Source of the DNA: Limosilactobacillus pontis DSM 8475 | GTDB lineage: Bacteria > Bacillota > Bacilli > Lactobacillales > Lactobacillaceae | Reading direction: 5' to 3' | Assembly: GCF_001435345.1 (NCBI RefSeq) | Contig: NZ_AZGO01000012.1 | Coordinates: 1 to 55,442 of the forward strand | Length of the DNA stretch: 55,442 nucleotides | Shown here: positions 7,916-17,211 of the stretch, in pieces | Layout: each line of letters starts with the position of its first letter | How positions within the stretch are numbered: the stretch's first letter is position 1 | Position numbers and translations under genes: made by a program | The notes under the pieces: generated by a model | What the model saw: only the letters and a program-made list of their open reading frames with translations | Told to the model about the DNA's origin: nothing | Databases searched by the model: none

Positions 7916-8998
7916 ATGGCAAGACGAACGATAAAATTATTTTCCCATAATGACCTGGATGGCTTCGGCGCCCCATTGCTGTTGAAGGCCGTCCAGCCGG
8001 TGATGTTTGACGACACCGAGTTTGACATGACCAACTGCGGGGCCGGCCGGATCGACGACGAGTTTGCCCGCTGGATGCGGACTCCTGAGGCTAGCCGGTT
8101 CACCGACGTTTACATCATGGATATGACCCCCGACAGCGACTACACCTTCCAGCAGCTCAACGCCAACTTTGCCAACCACTGGCTGGTGTTTGACCACCAT
8201 GAGAGTGAGGCTGCCCTGCGGAGTAAGTATGCTGCTAATAGTGTCACAGCGGCAGACCCGACTACCAACCCGAGCGCAACCAGCCTAGTTTGGGACTGGC
8301 TTCAGCAGCAACCGCACTTCGCCGACCTACCGAGCCAGCGTCAGGACGAATTAGCCTACCTGGTCGAGTTAATCCGGGCCTACGATACCTGGGACTGGCA
8401 GAATGATCCCGACATGGATGCGGCGGAACGGACAGCGGCCGATAACCTTGACCAGCTTTTCTGGTTCTACCCGCTCCAGGACTCATCCTCCTTCGTCGAG
8501 GGGGTGCTGGCGGCCGGCTGGCCTAAATACGAGAAGGCAAATCATCTCCTGATCCACACCCTGAACGAGCGGCGGGCTAAGTACCTGAAGAGCCACCTCA
8601 AGGACATGATTAAAACGACAATTGCCGGCCACCGGTTCGGGGTTGTTTACGCCGATGACTACAAGTCCGAGATCGCCCATGAGCTTTTGAAACAGCATCC
8701 GGACGTGGATGCTGCCCTGGTGGTTAGTCCAGTCAGTGTTTCGCTACGCAGCAACGGTAAGCTGGATGTTGCCAAGTTCGCGGAGAAGTACTTCAACGGC
8801 GGTGGTCATGCCGACGCGGCAGGGGGACGCCTGACGGTTAACCCGGTTCAGGTCGGAGAGCAGGCCATGATCGACGACCTGAATCAGACCGTTAAGAACC
8901 AGCAGGAGGAGAAACAGACCACGGAGAGTACCCTGGCCGACAACCTCGATCCCGCGGTGGCGGCGAAGATGGCGGCTCTGTTCAAGAAAAAAGACTAA
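7916..8998 (+). CDS. DHH/DHHA1 family phosphoesterase
   Basis: 360 residues. The N-terminal DHH domain carries HNDLDGFG (about 11-18), MDMTPD (about 66) and the eponymous DHH of VFDHHESE (about 90-97). The C-terminal DHHA1 substrate domain has NGGGHADAAGG (about 295-305). Such enzymes are Mn-dependent and hydrolyse nano-RNA, cyclic dinucleotide products or pAp in the cytosol; which of these applies here is not decidable. A roughly 45-residue charged tail follows DHHA1. It is monocistronic with its own -10 box and terminator. Confidence 0.85.
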   Translation: MARRTIKLFSHNDLDGFGAPLLLKAVQPVMFDDTEFDMTNCGAGRIDDEFARWMRTPEASRFTDVYIMDMTPDSDYTFQQLNANFANHWLVFDHHESEAALRSKYAANSVTAADPTTNPSATSLVWDWLQQQPHFADLPSQRQDELAYLVELIRAYDTWDWQNDPDMDAAERTAADNLDQLFWFYPLQDSSSFVEGVLAAGWPKYEKANHLLIHTLNERRAKYLKSHLKDMIKTTIAGHRFGVVYADDYKSEIAHELLKQHPDVDAALVVSPVSVSLRSNGKLDVAKFAEKYFNGGGHADAAGGRLTVNPVQVGEQAMIDDLNQTVKNQQEEKQTTESTLADNLDPAVAAKMAALFKKKD

Positions 8999-9001
8999 CT
9001 A

Positions 9002-9039
9002 AAAAGAGGTTGAAGGCCCAAATTCCTTCAACCTCTTTT
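9002..9039. terminator. Bidirectional terminator
   Basis: Perfect 15-bp stem AAAAGAGGTTGAAGG with 8-base loop between convergent genes. Confidence 0.9.
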
Positions 9040-9041
9040 AG

Positions 9042-9677
9042 TTAACGCTTTGGGTAGGCAACCAGGTGAACCTGGCCGTGAATGTACTCCCCCAAGAAGA
9101 TATCACCGATCTCGGCATAACCGGCCTGGCGGACCTGCTGCTCCACCCAGGCCTCATCGTGGTGGATCAGCTCCAAAACGTCCTGGTTGATCCGATCATC
9201 GTTGATCAGGGGGAAGCGGATGTTTTCCTCATCGTTTTCGATGACGACTAGCTGGCCATTTTGCTCGAGAATTCCGCTCTTGACCTTACTGACCTCGTAA
9301 ATCCCCCGGCTGCGGAGCTTAAACATCAGGTCATTGGCCGAAATCCCGGCCCGGATACAATTGTCGACCAGGACCTGACCGTTACGGATCAGTAGGCGGG
9401 GCTGGCCGTCGACGACCTTCTGGACGAGGTAGTTGTGCTCCTTGGTGAACTTTACGACGAAGACGATCAGGGTCCAGATCAGGAGGACCCTGATGAATTG
9501 GAGGACGGTGATGTCGTTGTTATAGATGATCCCACCGATGATTCCACCGAGGACGTAGTTTTGTACCTGGTCGATAGCCGTGGTCGGGGCTAGGTTGCCC
9601 TTGCCGAGGATGTTGATCTGCAGGATCAGGCACAGCATACCGAGGATAAACTTGATTGTGACGAGTCCGTAATCCAT
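9042..9677 (-). CDS. DUF421 (YetF-like) membrane protein
   Basis: 211 residues: two or three N-terminal helices (about 5-80), then a soluble DUF421 domain with the typical GQPRLLIRNGQVL and LMFKLRSRGIYEVSKV segments. The function is unknown; in Bacillus, YetF-type proteins have been linked to the spore/cell envelope. It is the last gene of an operon with DUF3290 and HAD genes, 12 bases after DUF3290, with GGAGGTG as ribosome binding site. DUF3290 and DUF421 are habitually paired in lactobacilli, suggesting a joint membrane complex. Confidence 0.85.
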   Translation of the reverse strand: MDYGLVTIKFILGMLCLILQINILGKGNLAPTTAIDQVQNYVLGGIIGGIIYNNDITVLQFIRVLLIWTLIVFVVKFTKEHNYLVQKVVDGQPRLLIRNGQVLVDNCIRAGISANDLMFKLRSRGIYEVSKVKSGILEQNGQLVVIENDEENIRFPLINDDRINQDVLELIHHDEAWVEQQVRQAGYAEIGDIFLGEYIHGQVHLVAYPKR

Positions 9678-9689
9678 CGTTGCACCTCC

Positions 9690-10133
9690 CTAATCCTGAA
9701 TGTTGACGTGGTGGTCAACCACGCGGGTCCGAGTGAGGGTGTAGTTGTCCCCGCTCGGGCTGAAGTTGACCCGGTAGTCCTGCTTGTTGAAACGAACAAT
9801 GATCCCATCAGTCAGGGTCGTCGAGTTGACTACTACCTGACTAGGCTTTAGGTGATGGTCACGGGCCACGGCCTGGATGAACGGTCGCATCTGGGTGGCC
9901 TGGGCGTGTTGGGCCTGACTCTTCTCCAGGTTGGTCACCTGGAGGCCGCTGAAGATCAGGAGAAGCAAGAAGATGATGATTCCCAGGTCCCGGTACTTGG
10001 TCTGCAATTGGTGGCGGAAGTAGTAGAGCAGAGTAAAAGCCAGGAGCACGAGCAAGACTAAAATCACCGCGTAGTTGATCAGTGAGTTAAGCTGTTGGTG
10101 GTTAGCAAGATAATGATCAGTGTAGAAGGTCAT
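9690..10133 (-). CDS. DUF3290 membrane protein
   Basis: 147 residues, two membrane helices (about 18-40 and 50-66), then a roughly 80-residue soluble domain with KPSQVVVNSTTLTDGIIVRF. It is assigned to DUF3290 by pattern and by its position immediately before a DUF421 gene (12-base gap). It lies 12 bases after the HAD gene, so all three are likely cotranscribed. Function unknown. Confidence 0.75.
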   Translation of the reverse strand: MTFYTDHYLANHQQLNSLINYAVILVLLVLLAFTLLYYFRHQLQTKYRDLGIIIFLLLLIFSGLQVTNLEKSQAQHAQATQMRPFIQAVARDHHLKPSQVVVNSTTLTDGIIVRFNKQDYRVNFSPSGDNYTLTRTRVVDHHVNIQD

Positions 10134-10145
10134 GCTGGTTCATCC

Positions 10146-10787
10146 CTAAATCTTCAACAGGTCGGCTGGACTAGTCAACGGAAAGTCGGCGTTTTTAATG
10201 GCATCCGGGTTGGCAGAACCGTAGAGAGCCCCGGCAAACTTGACGCCCGCCGCCTTGGCCGCCTTGAGGTCGTTGATGGTGTCGCCGACATAGACCGACG
10301 TGGCCGGGTTGGCCCCCATCTTCTCAACTGCTGCCAGGATCGGCTCCGGATCTGGCTTGTGCTTCTTGGTGTCGTCAGAGGTGATCACGGTGTTAAAGAG
10401 CTTGGCAAAGGCAAACTGCTGCTTAAAGTGGTCATACTCGGACTGGAGTTTGGACGTAGCCACCGCTAGGTTCTTGCCCTCGTCGGCCAGTGTCTGCAGG
10501 GTCTCGGGGATACCGGGCAGGATCTTGACCCGGTCCTCACGCTGGTATGAGAGGGCGAACCATTCCTTGACCATCGGGGCGATCTCGTCCTCCTTGACCC
10601 CGAAGATCCGCAGGGCGTCGACCCCGGTGATTCCGAAGAGACGGTGCATCGTCTCCTCTTCGTCTTCGGGCGCCACCTGGTAGCCGTGGTTACGGAGGGT
10701 CTGAATCATCGCCGGCATGTACATATCGAGGGTGTCGATCAGGGTGCCATCGATATCAAAAATAAAGTTCTGCATTCTCTTTGTCAT
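10146..10787 (-). CDS. HAD-superfamily phosphatase (phosphoglycolate phosphatase-like)
   Basis: 213 residues with motif I DIDGTLIDT (Asp nucleophile and acid/base), a helical cap, motif II Thr/Ser in AVATSK, motif III Lys in KKHKPDP, and motif IV VGDTINDLKAA. It is a soluble subfamily I enzyme of the Gph/PpaX/beta-phosphoglucomutase-like group; the substrate is not determinable. AAAGGAAG precedes the start. It is the first gene of a HAD-DUF3290-DUF421 operon. Confidence 0.85.
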   Translation of the reverse strand: MTKRMQNFIFDIDGTLIDTLDMYMPAMIQTLRNHGYQVAPEDEEETMHRLFGITGVDALRIFGVKEDEIAPMVKEWFALSYQREDRVKILPGIPETLQTLADEGKNLAVATSKLQSEYDHFKQQFAFAKLFNTVITSDDTKKHKPDPEPILAAVEKMGANPATSVYVGDTINDLKAAKAAGVKFAGALYGSANPDAIKNADFPLTSPADLLKI

Positions 10788-10823
10788 TGGGAAGACTTCC
10801 TTTCGTTGAACGTGATTAGGTCC

Positions 10824-10851
10824 ATTGTAGCAAAAAAACGTGGTGGCTCAA
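10824..10851 (-). promoter_or_regulatory. Promoter of HAD-DUF3290-DUF421 operon
   Basis: Minus-strand TTGAGC (10851-10846), a 16-base spacer, TACAAT (10829-10824). The -35 box lies in the loop of the upstream gene's terminator. Confidence 0.6.
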
Positions 10852-10872
10852 GATTTGGGCCATCACGTTTTT
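10834..10872 (-). terminator. Terminator of the P-type ATPase gene
   Basis: 14-bp stem with a single G-U pair (arms 10834-10847 and 10859-10872) followed on the minus strand by T residues, immediately after the ATPase stop codon. Confidence 0.85.
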
Positions 10873-10874
10873 AG

Positions 10875-13583
10875 TTACTTAGTGCTGCGCTGCCGCTGGA
10901 AGCGAATCAGCTTGTCCAATTCCGTACACAGCATGATCAAAGCGGAGATGATGATCACCGCCAGCCATTCCAGTGGGCTAATGCCGGAGACGTGGAAGGC
11001 GGCCTGCATGAACGGTACGTAGGTCAGGATCAGCTGGAAGAGGATCAAGATGGCGATCACTCCCCAGGCCTTGCCACTGATCGTCTTGATCTGGCCCAAA
11101 CCGTACTGGTCGGTCCGGATGGAGAAGAAGTAGAAGACTTTGCTGATGACGATCGTGTTGATCATCATGGTCGTGGCGTTGGCAATGCTGGAACCGGAGT
11201 TGATAAACCATACGTAACCGATCAGCGAGAAGATCGCGATCAGGGCCGAAACATAGCCCATTTGGATCAGGTCGTGGCGGTTCATCAGTCGCTGGGTAAT
11301 TGGCCGTGGCTTCCGGTCCATGATACCTTCGTCGGCGCGTTCGAAGACGAAGGCAAATTGAATCGTGATGGCGGCAATCAGGGTGATCCACAGCAACTGG
11401 GCCGGCAGGAGGGGAACCTCCTGACCAGTCAAGATGCAGAAGGCGACGACAAGCCCTTCGGAGAATGAGGTCGGCAACAGGAAGAGGATGCTCTTCTTGA
11501 TGTTGTCGTAGATCCGGCGCCCTTCCTTGATAACGGCGGACATCGTGGCGAAGTTGTCATCGCCTAAGATCATGTCCGCGGCGTCCTTAGCCACGTCGGT
11601 TCCCTTGATTCCCATGGCAACCCCGATGTCAGTGCGCTTGAGGGCTGGGGCATCGTTGACCCCATCCCCGACCATCGCGGTTACCTGCTGCTTGTCCTGC
11701 AGGGCCTCGATGATCTCAAGCTTATTTTGCGGGGTAGTCCGGGCAAATACCTGGGTGTTTAGGGCAACGTCACCACGCTGGTCCTTACTCAGGGCGTCCC
11801 ATTCGGCCCCGGTGACGGCGTGAATCGGCCCGTTGGTCAGGCCAAGCTGTTTCCCAATGGCCCGGGCAGTCTGCGGGTCGTCACCGGTGATCATCTTGAC
11901 GGAGACCCCGGCCCGGTTCATCTGCTTGAGGGCCGCGATGACTTCCTCACGTAGTGCATCCTGGAGGGCGGCCAGCCCGAGGAGGTGGATTCCCTGGTAG
12001 AGGTGGTCGTGTTCGACCTCCACCAGGTTTTCACCCGCCACCGGCTGGTACCCGACGGCAATGACCCGCTTACCTTGCTTGGACCACTGGTTAACCCGCT
12101 GCTCCCACTTTTGCAAGTCAAAGCGTGGATCTTCCTTGGCGGCCATCTCAAAGAGTTTGTCCGGTGACCCCTTGACGAAGATCACCTGCTGGCCAGTCTG
12201 CGGATCGTTCGTCAATTCCGCAATGTAACGGTAGTCGGAGTCGAACGGCAGAAGGTCAATGGCCTTGTATGGGGACTGGTAGTCAGCCCCGAAGGCCTTG
12301 TGGTAGAGGGTCAGAAAAGCACCATCGGTTGGTTCCCCGTTGATGTGCCACTTACCATCCTCGTGACTCAACACGGTGTCGTTAGCCTGGTAGCCAGCCT
12401 CGACGAAGAGCTTGAGCTGGTCAGTTAATGTGGCAGGCTGGCCATCGCTTAAGATCTGACCATCTGGGGCATATCCGGTTCCGGTCACCGTGTAGTGGTG
12501 GTCACCGACCCAGAGCTCGATCGCCGTCATCTCATTCTTGGTCAGCGTCCCGGTCTTGTCGGTAGCGATGACATCAACGGAACCCAGCGTTTCCACGGCC
12601 GGCATCGACTTGATGATCGTTTGGTATTTCTTGGCCATCTTGCTGACCCCGAACGCCAGGATCACGGATGTCGTGGCCGGTAGCCCTTCAGGAATTGAAC
12701 CCACCAGCATGGCCACAACCGCCAGAGCGAGGGCCGGCAGGGAGTAGATCTGGAGGAAGAAGCCAACGATGAAGACAATTACGGAGGCGGTGATGGTAAT
12801 GTAGGAAACCACCTTGCCGACGTGATCAATCTCCAGAGTCAACGGCGTCTTCTTCTGCTTGATGTGGGCCACCTCTTGGGAGATCTTCCCAATCTCGGTC
12901 GCCTCAGCCGTGGCAACGACAACCCCGATACCGCTCCCGCTGGTTACCAGGGTGGAGGCGTAGGCCATGTTGACCCGGTCAGCCAACGGTACACTGCCGT
13001 CGGTCAGTGCGTCATCGGTCTTGATGACTGAGTTGGTTTCCCCAGTCAGGGCTGATTCCTCAATCCGCAGGTTGTCCGCAGAGACAATTCGCAGGTCGGC
13101 AGGCACGTTATCACCAGCCTCGAGGAAGACGACGTCGCCCACCACCAGGTCAGCGGCGTCGATATCCTGCCGCTTGTTGTCACGGTAGACCGTAGCCCGC
13201 GGTGCCAACATCTCCTTGATCTTGGCCAGGGCGTTGGCGGCACTGGTCTCCTGGAAGTAGCCGATCAGCGAGTTCAGGACCACCACGGCGGCGATGACGA
13301 TCGCGTCGGTGTAGTGGCCGATCATGATGGTCAGGGCCGTGGCGACCAGCAGGATGTAGATCACGATGTTGTTGAATTGCCGGAGGAAGATCTTCCACTT
13401 CGGGGTGGGTTTAACCTCCAGGACGTTGCGGCCGTTTTTGGCGAGGCGGGATTGGGCCTCCTGGCTGCTTAGCCCGACCGTGAATTCTGTCAGGCCGTAT
13501 CGTTGCTTCAGTTCATCTTTTGTTAAATGGTTCCCGAATTTGATACCCCATCGAGAACCGTCATCAGTGAAGCCCGATCGTTT
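10875..13583 (-). CDS. P-type (P2-class) cation-transporting ATPase, start unresolved
   Basis: Open frame to 13583. Visible are a cation-ATPase N-terminal domain (about 13540-13400), PEGLPATTSVILAFGV (TM4), phosphorylation site DKTGTLT, hinge GDGVNDAPAL and a C-terminal helix bundle. It resembles PacL/PMR-type Ca2+ pumps. However, TM6 reads LLWITLIAAITIQF where Ca2+ pumps have the NxxTD ligands, so the ion is uncertain. No ATG, GTG or TTG occurs in frame between the stop at 13586-13584 and GTG 13364. That GTG lies inside the first membrane helix and would delete the N-terminal domain. Either a rare start (for example ATC near 13544, giving about 889 residues) or an indel is implied. Coordinates give the limit of the open frame. 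Confidence 0.75.
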   Translation of the reverse strand, partial: KRSGFTDDGSRWGIKFGNHLTKDELKQRYGLTEFTVGLSSQEAQSRLAKNGRNVLEVKPTPKWKIFLRQFNNIVIYILLVATALTIMIGHYTDAIVIAAVVVLNSLIGYFQETSAANALAKIKEMLAPRATVYRDNKRQDIDAADLVVGDVVFLEAGDNVPADLRIVSADNLRIEESALTGETNSVIKTDDALTDGSVPLADRVNMAYASTLVTSGSGIGVVVATAEATEIGKISQEVAHIKQKKTPLTLEIDHVGKVVSYITITASVIVFIVGFFLQIYSLPALALAVVAMLVGSIPEGLPATTSVILAFGVSKMAKKYQTIIKSMPAVETLGSVDVIATDKTGTLTKNEMTAIELWVGDHHYTVTGTGYAPDGQILSDGQPATLTDQLKLFVEAGYQANDTVLSHEDGKWHINGEPTDGAFLTLYHKAFGADYQSPYKAIDLLPFDSDYRYIAELTNDPQTGQQVIFVKGSPDKLFEMAAKEDPRFDLQKWEQRVNQWSKQGKRVIAVGYQPVAGENLVEVEHDHLYQGIHLLGLAALQDALREEVIAALKQMNRAGVSVKMITGDDPQTARAIGKQLGLTNGPIHAVTGAEWDALSKDQRGDVALNTQVFARTTPQNKLEIIEALQDKQQVTAMVGDGVNDAPALKRTDIGVAMGIKGTDVAKDAADMILGDDNFATMSAVIKEGRRIYDNIKKSILFLLPTSFSEGLVVAFCILTGQEVPLLPAQLLWITLIAAITIQFAFVFERADEGIMDRKPRPITQRLMNRHDLIQMGYVSALIAIFSLIGYVWFINSGSSIANATTMMINTIVISKVFYFFSIRTDQYGLGQIKTISGKAWGVIAILILFQLILTYVPFMQAAFHVSGISPLEWLAVIIISALIMLCTELDKLIRFQRQRSTK

Positions 13584-13699
13584 TTACTTTAATCAGTCCT
13601 TCTTATTTTTCGTAAGAATATCATACCATACTTCACATGCCTAAATAGCGAAGTTAAGGGATTTTTAATAATCAATTCACAAGCTTTTTACAAATAAAA

Positions 13700-13729
13700 G
13701 CAGCGCCCTTGTTTGCTGAAAGGCGCTGC
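13700..13729 (-). terminator. Terminator of prolyl iminopeptidase gene
   Basis: 8-bp GC-rich stem GCAGCGCC/GGCGCTGC, followed on the minus strand by TTTTATTTG, 7 bases beyond the stop codon. Confidence 0.85.
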
Positions 13730-13735
13730 GCAAGA

Positions 13736-14647
13736 CTACTTGTTAAAAGTGTTGTTTTCCACCTGCCGGATGAAGTCGGCGAGGTGCTTGTAGTAGACGT
13801 CGGGGTTGTCGACCATGTGATGGTGTCCGCCGCCTGGTGTGGTAACAAACTTGGCGTTCGGGATCAGCTCAGCCATCTTCTCACCGGTTGGCACTGGCAT
13901 TGATTCATGGTCCCCATAGGTGATCAGGGTTGGTACCTGGATGTTCTTGAGCTGGTCGCGGAAGTGCCAGTCCTTCAGCTTTCCGGTGATGACAAATTCG
14001 TTGTCACCCTGGAAGACGTTGTAGACCGCATCGCCACCGAGGTCCTTCAGATGTTCCAGCTTGGACGGTTGCCGGCGGTCGATGTAGTTCTCGTTCATGA
14101 CCTGGACGTATTCCTGGTACTTCGGGTTGCTGTAGTCGTTGTTGGCCTCGCACTGCTTCATGAAGGCCACCGCTTCTGGTGAGAGGGTCTTCTCACGCAG
14201 GGCGTTGATGTGTTTAACGTAGTCGTTGATCTCGTCGACCATCGAGGAGATGATGGCGCCCTTGAGGTGTTGGCCGTACTTGACGGCGTATTCCTGGACC
14301 AAGAGACCGCCCCAGCTCTGGCCAATCAGGTAGAAGTTATCCAAGCCGAGCTTTTCGCGGACCTCATCCACCTCATCGAGGAAGTAGTCGTAGGTGAGGT
14401 ACTTCTTGGCGATTGCGGGATCGGAGTAGTCGGGCTGGTCGGAGTAGAGAGACCCCAGTTGGTCGTACATCGTGACCTGGACATTGAGTCCTTGCTTAGC
14501 CAGCTGTTCGGCCGCATCCTCCCAGTATTCGTGGTTGCCGCCGGGGCCGCCGTGCAGGGCGAGCAGGTGGATATCACCCTCACCTTGAGTGTTGGTCCAG
14601 AGGTGGTAGCCGTTATCCAGCGTTAAAATCTTAGTTCCTTGTTTCAA
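13736..14647 (-). CDS. pepI: Prolyl iminopeptidase (PepI, S33 alpha/beta hydrolase)
   Basis: 303 residues. Oxyanion loop HGGPGGNHEYW (about 33), nucleophile Ser in GQSWGG (about 108), catalytic Asp near TYGDHESMPV and His in GGGHHHM. It releases N-terminal proline from short peptides in the cytosol, completing digestion that PepX begins. The start is TTG 14647, 10 bases after AAGGAG; the nearby ATG opens only a short blocked frame. It lies 64 bases downstream of pepX on the same strand with no obvious terminator between, so cotranscription is likely. Confidence 0.88.
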   Translation of the reverse strand: MKQGTKILTLDNGYHLWTNTQGEGDIHLLALHGGPGGNHEYWEDAAEQLAKQGLNVQVTMYDQLGSLYSDQPDYSDPAIAKKYLTYDYFLDEVDEVREKLGLDNFYLIGQSWGGLLVQEYAVKYGQHLKGAIISSMVDEINDYVKHINALREKTLSPEAVAFMKQCEANNDYSNPKYQEYVQVMNENYIDRRQPSKLEHLKDLGGDAVYNVFQGDNEFVITGKLKDWHFRDQLKNIQVPTLITYGDHESMPVPTGEKMAELIPNAKFVTTPGGGHHHMVDNPDVYYKHLADFIRQVENNTFNK

Positions 14648-14711
14648 ATCTCATACTCTCCTTAATAATTATTAAGCGAATTATAAGATTATTCTAACGC
14701 AAGAAACGGGC

Positions 14712-17120
14712 CTAGTTCAAGTGATTGACGCCGGGGACCGTTAAAATAGCGTTTTCAAGGCTGACTTGGTAGTTGATATCTTCGTTGCCACAGAGGGTAA
14801 ATGCATAATCCGTTGCATAAATAACCAGGGCGAGGCGGTGGCCGGCCCGGAGCCGGTGGAAGATTGGCTGGAGGTCAAAGGCAATGTTCACCAGCTCGTT
14901 TGGGGCCAAGGGGTCAACTGTGGACGGGTCGTGACGGTTCTGCAGGTTGATGTAACCACGGGCAATGATCCGGTAGTCGGTCGGCTTCTTCTGCAAGCGG
15001 AATTCGCGCAGGTCATCCGTCGCCCAGTGGTAACCGAGCCGCAGCCCGCCCCGGTTGATGATCACGGGCGAGCTGGTCAGCCGCCGGTCCGTACCGAGGT
15101 CGACAAGTGCCGCACTGATCAGACCGTGATCGCTGGAACTGGCAACGGCAAGACTGACCCGTGGCGTCCCCCGCAGCAGGAGGTCGGAGTCGACCGCCTG
15201 GCTGGTGAAGCGGTGACTGAAGCGGCCGGGATCCTTCATCAGTGCCGCCTGCCACTTGGCCGGGTCCTTGCACCAAGCCTGGTAGGTAGCGTCATCCTGG
15301 TGGTCGTTGAAGGTGATTTCCTTACCCAGGTGGATGTCACCGTCGATCAGGCCGTGTTCGTCCAGGTGGAGGGTCAGTGGGTCACCAGCTGTCCAATAGT
15401 CGTAGGCGGTCCAGTTTTCCGGCTGGGCGTTGTCCTGGACGAGAACCTTTGGCAGGACCCGGTCGGCCTGGTTATCGATGCCCCAGAGCTTATCGGCTAG
15501 CCAGAGGTTTGCCATCTCGGAGAAGTCGAGGGACCGGAAGGCGTTGATGTAGATGTGCTGGCCCTGGTGGAGGATCAGCTTGCTGGTGACGGGCAGGGAC
15601 TGGAGGGCGTCGTACAGGGCCTTAACGTTGCTGGGCTTGACGTTAGTGTCATTGAGGCCGTGGACCATCATCACCGCCGCCTTGATCCCCGGAATATCCT
15701 TGCGGTAGTTGCGCCGGTCCCAGAAGGCGTTGTAGTTTCCGGTCTGTCGGTCCATCGCCGCGGCTAGTCGGTGGATGTACTTATCGTAGACGGGCTTAAC
15801 TCGGGCAAAGTCCGCGGGCCGCTTGGTTCGGCTGAAGGTCTCGTCAGCCAGAGTATCGGCGTCCTCGCCCTGAAAACCGCCGGCCGCCCGGACCAGGCCA
15901 CTCTCCCGGTAGTAGTCGTACCAGCTCGAGATGGCAGCCTCACTGATAATTGCCTTCAGTCCGGGCACCCCGGTGGTGGCAACGGCGGTGGCCAGGGTCC
16001 CGAGGTAGGAACGACCGGTCATGGCGACGTTGCCGTTGCACCAGTCAGCATCAACGGTGACGCCACCAGTCCGGTCGGTGAAGGCCCGCCGATCACCGTG
16101 TAACCACTCCACGACCGCCTTCATCGAGTCGGTCTGCTCCGGAGAACCACAGGTCTGAACCCCGTCTGAATCCTTGGTGCCGATCCCGGCGGCATAGACG
16201 ATGGCGTAACCGCGAACGGCGAGGTAGTTGTTGAGGGTGTAGGCCGGGCTATCACTGAAGTGCTGAGTAGCTGCTTCGGCGTGGCCAGTCACGGTTCGGT
16301 GGCTAAACTGGGTTGGAAAGGTCATCTCGGCGGGCGCTTTTTGGTCGGCTGTTTTGTGGGTAAGGGGATAGTCGACTTTGTGGGTGGCCTGCTCTCCCCA
16401 CTCGTCATTGGTTCCCTGGTTGTACGGGCTGGCGGTGAAGACAGCCGGGACCTTCAAGCCGTGGTTGGATTCTGCTGGCCGGATGATTTCGGTCTTGACG
16501 AGGTCAGCCTGACCATCAAAGTCGCTGTCCATGTCGGTCTCCACGTAAACGACCTCGCGGATGAAGTGAGCCGGGTCAAAGCTAGCCAGGGGCTTGCCAT
16601 TGAAGAAGAGCGGCTTCTGGTCGGCCGGCAGTCGGTAGGACCAGGTCAAAAAACCGTCTGCGCTCAGCCGGTCAATGAGGATCTGGCCGTTCTTGCCCCG
16701 GGTGTTTAAGAGGAGGTAGTAGGCGTTAGCGACGTCGCTGCTGGTCCAGTGGTCGTGCTCCTCAAGCGGCAGGCCGAGCTTATGCCAGCTAGTCAGCGGG
16801 TCAGCCAGTTGGAAGTCGATCCCGGGTTCAAAGTCCAGCAGTTGGAGGGCGATCCGGTAGAAGACGGCGTTCGTCAGCCCCTGGCCACTTGCGAGCCAGT
16901 CGTCGATCGCCAGGTCGGGGGTGGCCAACAGGTCGTGGAGCCACTCCGTACTGGTCAGCGGCGTGGTGCAGGAGAGGTGGGTGCGGACCAGCAGGGTCTC
17001 AAGCAGGGCCTTAGCGTCCATAGCCTCGCACTCATCATCCTTGAGCAGGCGAATGCCGGCGAGCTCGGCCAAACGCTGGCTTGGATTGGTTGGTGTGATA
17101 CTGAATTGATTGATTTTCAT
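14712..17120 (-). CDS. pepX: Xaa-Pro dipeptidyl-peptidase PepX (S15)
   Basis: 802 residues, the usual length for lactobacillar PepX. Helical N-terminal domain, then alpha/beta hydrolase with nucleophile Ser in MTGRSYLGT (about 370), Asp in HGLNDTNVKPSNV and His in HQGQHIY, and a C-terminal beta-jellyroll domain. It is a cytosolic serine peptidase that removes Xaa-Pro dipeptides from casein- or plant-derived peptides. ATG 17120 is chosen because GAGGTG lies 6 bases upstream; the GTG at 17129 is inside that site. It is divergent from potA. Confidence 0.95.
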   Translation of the reverse strand: MKINQFSITPTNPSQRLAELAGIRLLKDDECEAMDAKALLETLLVRTHLSCTTPLTSTEWLHDLLATPDLAIDDWLASGQGLTNAVFYRIALQLLDFEPGIDFQLADPLTSWHKLGLPLEEHDHWTSSDVANAYYLLLNTRGKNGQILIDRLSADGFLTWSYRLPADQKPLFFNGKPLASFDPAHFIREVVYVETDMDSDFDGQADLVKTEIIRPAESNHGLKVPAVFTASPYNQGTNDEWGEQATHKVDYPLTHKTADQKAPAEMTFPTQFSHRTVTGHAEAATQHFSDSPAYTLNNYLAVRGYAIVYAAGIGTKDSDGVQTCGSPEQTDSMKAVVEWLHGDRRAFTDRTGGVTVDADWCNGNVAMTGRSYLGTLATAVATTGVPGLKAIISEAAISSWYDYYRESGLVRAAGGFQGEDADTLADETFSRTKRPADFARVKPVYDKYIHRLAAAMDRQTGNYNAFWDRRNYRKDIPGIKAAVMMVHGLNDTNVKPSNVKALYDALQSLPVTSKLILHQGQHIYINAFRSLDFSEMANLWLADKLWGIDNQADRVLPKVLVQDNAQPENWTAYDYWTAGDPLTLHLDEHGLIDGDIHLGKEITFNDHQDDATYQAWCKDPAKWQAALMKDPGRFSHRFTSQAVDSDLLLRGTPRVSLAVASSSDHGLISAALVDLGTDRRLTSSPVIINRGGLRLGYHWATDDLREFRLQKKPTDYRIIARGYINLQNRHDPSTVDPLAPNELVNIAFDLQPIFHRLRAGHRLALVIYATDYAFTLCGNEDINYQVSLENAILTVPGVNHLN

Positions 17121-17211
17121 AATAAGCACCTCGCAAAATTTTCTATCTACATTATCGCACTGATGGTGAAATTAATCAGTTTTGCCAGGCGCTTTTCCGG
17201 GCCAGAAAGGG

